Assembly (NCBI GenBank): GCA_910586175.1
Contig: CAJUIJ010000075.1
Location: forward strand, 1 to 11,592
DNA: 11,592 bases
Origin: an uncultured Muribaculaceae bacterium
Lineage (GTDB): Bacteria > Bacteroidota > Bacteroidia > Bacteroidales > Muribaculaceae
Direction of reading: 5' to 3'
In this document: piece by piece, positions 8,272-11,592 of the stretch
How the letters are laid out: each line of letters opens with the position of its first letter
Numbering within the stretch: the first letter of the stretch is position 1
The notes under the pieces: model-generated
Seen by the model: only the letters and a program-made list of their open reading frames with translations
Database searches by the model: none
What the model was told of the DNA's origin: nothing
Made by a program: the position numbers and the translations under genes

Positions 8272-11200
8272 TTACTTCTGATATGTTATCTTGCTTGAGC
8301 CGTTGCTGTCTACTCGGATATAGACTTCACCCTGCTTGGGCTCGGTGACGCGATTGCCTTGCAGGTCATAGAGTCTGTACAGGCCGTCGGCAACGATTGT
8401 CCCGACGCCGCTGCCCTCTCCAATGGCGAATGGCACTTCCACAGCCTCCGACTTGCCATCAGCATATACCGCCACCACAGCCGCACGGTGATTTCCGTCA
8501 GCAAGTTCGCGAAGCGTATGAGTAGTCAAAGTGGTCTCAGCCACCTGCACACCATCAAGATGAATCTCATAACGGAGCACAGACTTCACTTCACCATCAG
8601 CCTTTCGGGGCAACATGGCAGGCCTGCCGGATGCCGGGCCGATATAGATATCATCGACCATAAACCAGAAGCCATTGGCAGGTGTGCAATAATGTATGCA
8701 TACATATTTCGCATCCTTAGGTATTGCATACTCCTTGGGTGTCCATGAAGAGCCTGTGGTCTGCACAGTCTCGAGTTCGTCGCTCAACCATACGAAATCC
8801 TCCTTAGCTTTACCGGTCTTGCTGTATCCTACCTGGAAATTCTCCTTATTCCAAATGTCATCACCGGTATAACCCTCCTGCACACCACCTAAGTCAGGGT
8901 CGGCCTTGCACCAGAAACTGAACACGAAATCTTCATCAAAGTCAAGAGCCGGAGATATCAACCAATCGTCGGGCTTAGGAGCCGGACGGTTGCCGTCGGC
9001 ATCAGCGAAGTTGCTTTCGAAAAGCAGGATGCGCTCACCACTGTGAGGGGGATTCGCCTCATATTCAGTCTGGCTGAGTTCATAGGGAGCAATAATCTTC
9101 GCAGCACAGGGGGTGCCGTCGGTGGGGAAAGGCATATCGGCATAGTCATTGCGATAAGGTTTACCTCCGTCGCCATCTATATAACTCCATTCATATTTCC
9201 CCTTGGGGTGAATCACCCAATTGGGATAAGACTCGAAATCTTCAATAATAGCAGACTTTGTGCCACCCGGATTTATCGGTGTCACGGGCGTGTCGGGAGT
9301 ATCCCAAGTCAGGGTCACGTCATGGGCTGCCACCTCAGCTTTAAGGTTGGCGGGAGAAGGATAATCCTCCACCGGGATGTCAGGAATCACACCGCTGGCA
9401 TCTATCGTCACATCTGTCACATAAATGTTATAACGGCCCTTGGGCGAAGTGGCATGGAAAGCCACATGATAAGCGCCGGCTTTTTCCACTTTAGGTAGAG
9501 TCACCTCTGCATATTGGCCATCACCTGACTTCATCTTTATCTCCTTGATGTTCTGTGTCAGAGCTTCGACTGTGGGGGCATTGCCGAAACGCACATCCAT
9601 CGTCTCTTCATAATTTGCATTCGAACCACGATAATTGAAACGCAGCGTATATGTGCCCTCAGGTTTCATCTCGATAGCCGGCGACACGAGATAGTCATCT
9701 GCATCGAGCTTATTGTCATACTGATACATAGCGAAGCCATCGAAGTCAGAGAGGCCACGTTTCTTCCAGCTCCAAGTGGATCCGCCATTGGGATTCAGCA
9801 CACTCCAAGTGTCAAATTCCGACTGGTCATTAAATTGGCAGTTGTAAGGGAACTCCCCTATCGACGAGCCGAGAGCAATCTCGACGCTACGAGCCGTCTC
9901 TCCCTGGCCATCGGCAGTATAAGGAACCACTAAATAACTATACTTCGACATTGTGGTTATGCTCCTGTCGTTATATTCGCAATCAGACAAGTCATTGGCC
10001 ACACGCACATTGCCTGGCATACGTATTACGGCATACTTGAGAGATTCCTTGTCGAGCCATCCGCCATGAAGACCCTCCTTGGGAGCATCCCATTGTATTA
10101 TTGCGGAGCCGTCAGGATTGCAACCTATACCCACATTGCCGGGAGCTTCAGGCACATCGCGACCCACCCATATAGTCACGTTGCGCACCAAGCCATCTCC
10201 GAGAATATTTTTGGGCAAAACGCTGTAAGTCACATAGCCTGGTTGCTCCACATTATCAATAAAATTCAATGCGGCCCCGGCAGCCGGATTTGTCCAAGAC
10301 TCGACAACCTCTCCATCGCGCAACAGTTGAGTTTCCGAAAGGCTTGTCAATCCACTTCCGCCGAAAGTTCGTTCCGGATTATTGAACGACACCGATGCCT
10401 TTGGAGCTCCCGAGGCATCAGTCACGGCCTTCAATCCGGATACTCCTGCCGGTGCGCCTGCCGATGGGATGTCGAAATCTACCGAAAGTCCGGCGAGGCG
10501 AGAGTCTGTGCCTAGAAAACCGACCTGGCTTGTAGCAGCTGTGGTCGGGTCAATCACACATATATCAGATAGCAAGCTGCTATAGTCTGCGGCCCAGAAT
10601 ATCATGCCCGACATAGGGTCATAATCCATAGTCTGTAGACGTGCAGCCGGCATACGGCCTGTGCTTCCAATTTCAGTTGCCTCGAAATCATTTTCCGGAT
10701 CTATGCGCAGAAGCGTTCCACCATTATTTACAACATAAAGATTACCATCAAGGTCAGCGGTGAGAGTAAGATATGTCGGATTGTTGATTGCTCCTGAGGG
10801 CCAATCTATGAATTGCTTCACTTGCGTGGCCACACCCGTGGCCATATCGATTGCATATAAGCCTGAATATTCGAACTGCAATGCTGTAAGGAAATCGTCA
10901 GTATAAAATTCACGCGATAAACCGTATAGCACACCATGTTTCCAATCATAAGCCATATCATTGAAGATGAAAGCCTTTTTCGACCAATCAGCTATGTCGG
11001 TTACTTCACCGGTCTTCGGGTCCACTTTTGAGAGGGCAAGGGGATCCATGGTACTGTTGGCGGCATCATCGTGAAAACGATAGAAGAAGTAACCCTGAGG
11101 GGTCATTGCTCCTGCAAAGGCCTTATCTTTGATGGCAGCTATTGAAGACAACATTTGCGGACGCTGCAAGTTTAGCGAGACAAGACCGAGAGGTATGTTG

Positions 11201-11388
11201 CCACGGTCGCGCACCACCCAGGCGTGAGCAGGGGTACTGGCCACGGCCGGAGCCACTTTCTGCTTCGGCCCTCCATGCATACGTTTCACACCCGACTGTG
11301 TCATATGTTGCGGCAACGTTACCGCAGCTCCCGACAACAACAGTCCCGCCGCCCCAAAGGCCGCCAAAATAAGTGGACTCTTTTTCAT
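8272..11388 (-). CDS. Large secreted protein: propeller-like region, FN3 and two cleaved-adhesin domains
   Basis: A 1038-residue exported protein. The ATG is followed by MKKSPLIL and a hydrophobic signal core ending near residue 22. Residues about 60-310 repeat a pattern like LYVVNNGGTLLRIDP, GLYAIDMATG and DICVIDPTT, suggesting a beta-propeller (NHL or quinoprotein-like). FN3-like domains cover about 312-405 and 410-505. A cleaved-adhesin/choice-of-anchor J domain covers about 510-662 (DYLVSPAIEM, TYTLRFNYRG). A second covers about 713-917 (IEDFESYPNW, DDWLISPALDF, FMVDDIYIG). It appears inserted within a third FN3: the first strands are at 678-699 (PANLKAEV, DVTLTWDTP) and the remainder at 935-987 (LRYEIHLDGVQVAE, LADGNHRAAVVAVYADG). 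The last 36 residues (YRLYDLQGNRV, GEVYIRV) resemble a type IX sorting tail. This layout is typical of gingipain/HagA-type adhesins and their relatives. It is monocistronic here and convergent with the lipoprotein gene; the ligand is unknown. Confidence 0.88.
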   Translation of the reverse strand: MKKSPLILAAFGAAGLLLSGAAVTLPQHMTQSGVKRMHGGPKQKVAPAVASTPAHAWVVRDRGNIPLGLVSLNLQRPQMLSSIAAIKDKAFAGAMTPQGYFFYRFHDDAANSTMDPLALSKVDPKTGEVTDIADWSKKAFIFNDMAYDWKHGVLYGLSREFYTDDFLTALQFEYSGLYAIDMATGVATQVKQFIDWPSGAINNPTYLTLTADLDGNLYVVNNGGTLLRIDPENDFEATEIGSTGRMPAARLQTMDYDPMSGMIFWAADYSSLLSDICVIDPTTAATSQVGFLGTDSRLAGLSVDFDIPSAGAPAGVSGLKAVTDASGAPKASVSFNNPERTFGGSGLTSLSETQLLRDGEVVESWTNPAAGAALNFIDNVEQPGYVTYSVLPKNILGDGLVRNVTIWVGRDVPEAPGNVGIGCNPDGSAIIQWDAPKEGLHGGWLDKESLKYAVIRMPGNVRVANDLSDCEYNDRSITTMSKYSYLVVPYTADGQGETARSVEIALGSSIGEFPYNCQFNDQSEFDTWSVLNPNGGSTWSWKKRGLSDFDGFAMYQYDNKLDADDYLVSPAIEMKPEGTYTLRFNYRGSNANYEETMDVRFGNAPTVEALTQNIKEIKMKSGDGQYAEVTLPKVEKAGAYHVAFHATSPKGRYNIYVTDVTIDASGVIPDIPVEDYPSPANLKAEVAAHDVTLTWDTPDTPVTPINPGGTKSAIIEDFESYPNWVIHPKGKYEWSYIDGDGGKPYRNDYADMPFPTDGTPCAAKIIAPYELSQTEYEANPPHSGERILLFESNFADADGNRPAPKPDDWLISPALDFDEDFVFSFWCKADPDLGGVQEGYTGDDIWNKENFQVGYSKTGKAKEDFVWLSDELETVQTTGSSWTPKEYAIPKDAKYVCIHYCTPANGFWFMVDDIYIGPASGRPAMLPRKADGEVKSVLRYEIHLDGVQVAETTLTTHTLRELADGNHRAAVVAVYADGKSEAVEVPFAIGEGSGVGTIVADGLYRLYDLQGNRVTEPKQGEVYIRVDSNGSSKITYQK

Positions 11389-11417
11389 AACTTAAGTATT
11401 ATTGTTGAAAAAATTTA

Positions 11418-11445
11418 CTGAAATTTAATTTTTAATAAATTTCAG
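11418..11445 (-). promoter_or_regulatory. 10-bp inverted repeat in the 5' leader of the minus-strand gene
   Basis: CTGAAATTTA (11418-11427) and TAAATTTCAG (11436-11445) form a perfect 10-bp inverted repeat with an 8-nt A/T loop. It lies 30-57 nt upstream of the start codon and downstream of the likely -7 element, so it would be transcribed. It could be a weak leader hairpin or an operator half-site pair. The sequence is so AT-rich that a chance origin is possible. Confidence 0.45.
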
Positions 11446-11476
11446 CCTTGAATTAATCAAAATATCTTATCAAATG

Positions 11477-11484
11477 CAAATATA
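11477..11484 (-). promoter_or_regulatory. Bacteroidota-type -7 promoter element for the minus-strand gene
   Basis: On the minus strand this reads TATATTTG, matching TAnnTTTG and identical to the element at 304-311. Both are followed by C. It lies 88 nt upstream of the ATG at 11388. A TTTG sequence occurs further upstream on the minus strand (11497-11500), but its 12-nt spacing is too short for a normal -33 element, so only the -7 box is supported. Confidence 0.55.
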
Positions 11485-11524
11485 AACAAAAATAATCAAA
11501 AACATTAAAAAAAAGAAATTAAAT

Positions 11525-11549
11525 GGAAAGGCGATTCTCCAAATCGCCA
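11525..11549 (+). repeat. Intergenic dyad repeat, copy D (diverged)
   Basis: A diverged copy on the + strand: the arm is GGAAA instead of GGAAC, and an extra C interrupts the left half (GGCGATT-C-TCC-AAATCGCC). The right half AAATCGCC is intact. It is the first unit of a short-period array that continues past the window edge. Confidence 0.8.
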
Positions 11550-11556
11550 GCAATAT

Positions 11557-11580
11557 GGAACGGCGATTTCCAAATCGCCA
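11557..11580 (+). repeat. Intergenic dyad repeat, copy E
   Basis: Identical over 24 bases to copy A. It begins 32 bp after copy D. The next unit begins 30 bp later. Confidence 0.9.
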
Positions 11581-11586
11581 AAACAT

Positions 11587-11592
11587 GGAACG
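11587..11592 (+). repeat. Intergenic dyad repeat, copy F (cut by window edge)
   Basis: GGAACG, preceded by AT as in copy E, is the start of another unit at a 30-bp spacing from copy E. Only six bases are visible, so the call depends on the spacing and shared flank. Confidence 0.55.

Noticed and set aside
9043..9498. Plus-strand open frame of 151 codons inside the minus-strand adhesin gene
   Set aside because: It is antisense to a well-supported coding region, has no recognisable motif and no sensible promoter. The same holds for the other overlapping frames across the window.
11525..11592. CRISPR array
   Set aside because: Units are only 30-32 bp apart, leaving 6-8 bp between the 24-bp repeats, far too short for spacers. 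The repeat also occurs singly and in both orientations at 8077-8207, and no cas gene is present.

Overview
The window looks like a Bacteroidota chromosome, most likely a gut Bacteroidales (Muribaculaceae- or Prevotella-like). The basis is BspA-type leucine-rich repeats, choice-of-anchor J/cleaved-adhesin domains, fimbrillin-like lipoprotein sequence, C-terminal tails like those of type IX secretion cargo, TAnnTTTG-type -7 promoter elements, very AT-rich spacers and no strong Shine-Dalgarno sites. The family-level assignment is inference.

Layout. 1-349 is an AT-rich non-coding leader with a short hairpin plus T-run at its left edge, four tandem 17-bp repeats and a -7-type promoter element. Next come two genes on the + strand, 49 nt apart and probably one transcript: a BspA-like LRR surface protein (350-1621) and a 1076-residue multidomain adhesin-like protein (1670-4900). 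A strong intrinsic terminator follows (4912-4957). A second + strand pair, 29 nt apart, encodes a secreted protein made of a duplicated, unnamed beta domain (5008-6192) and a lipoprotein joining a fimbrillin-like N-terminus to an FGE/SUMF1-like C-terminus that lacks both catalytic cysteines (6222-8060). A bidirectional terminator (8215-8252) separates these from a convergent minus-strand gene for a 1038-residue protein with a propeller-like N-terminus, fibronectin type III domains and two cleaved-adhesin domains (8272-11388). Its upstream region carries a -7-type element and a 10-bp inverted repeat.

How the genes relate. All five products have N-terminal export signals and none has a recognisable metabolic domain, so this is a cell-surface/secretome locus. 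Three (genes 1, 2 and 5) end in a tail resembling the type IX sorting domain, gene 4 is a lipoprotein, and gene 3 has a Pro/Asp- then Gly-rich tail. The likely role is adhesion, surface display or scaffolding; no substrate can be read from sequence.

The least expected signal is an intergenic repeat family with a GGAAC arm and an 18-bp dyad (GGCGATTT-CC-AAATCGCC). At least five copies, plus the start of a sixth at the window edge, occur only in the two spacers around the minus-strand gene. Two copies form a perfect inverted pair just after gene 4, and others form a short-period array running off the right end. The arrangement resembles a REP/BIME family, but no transposase is visible here.
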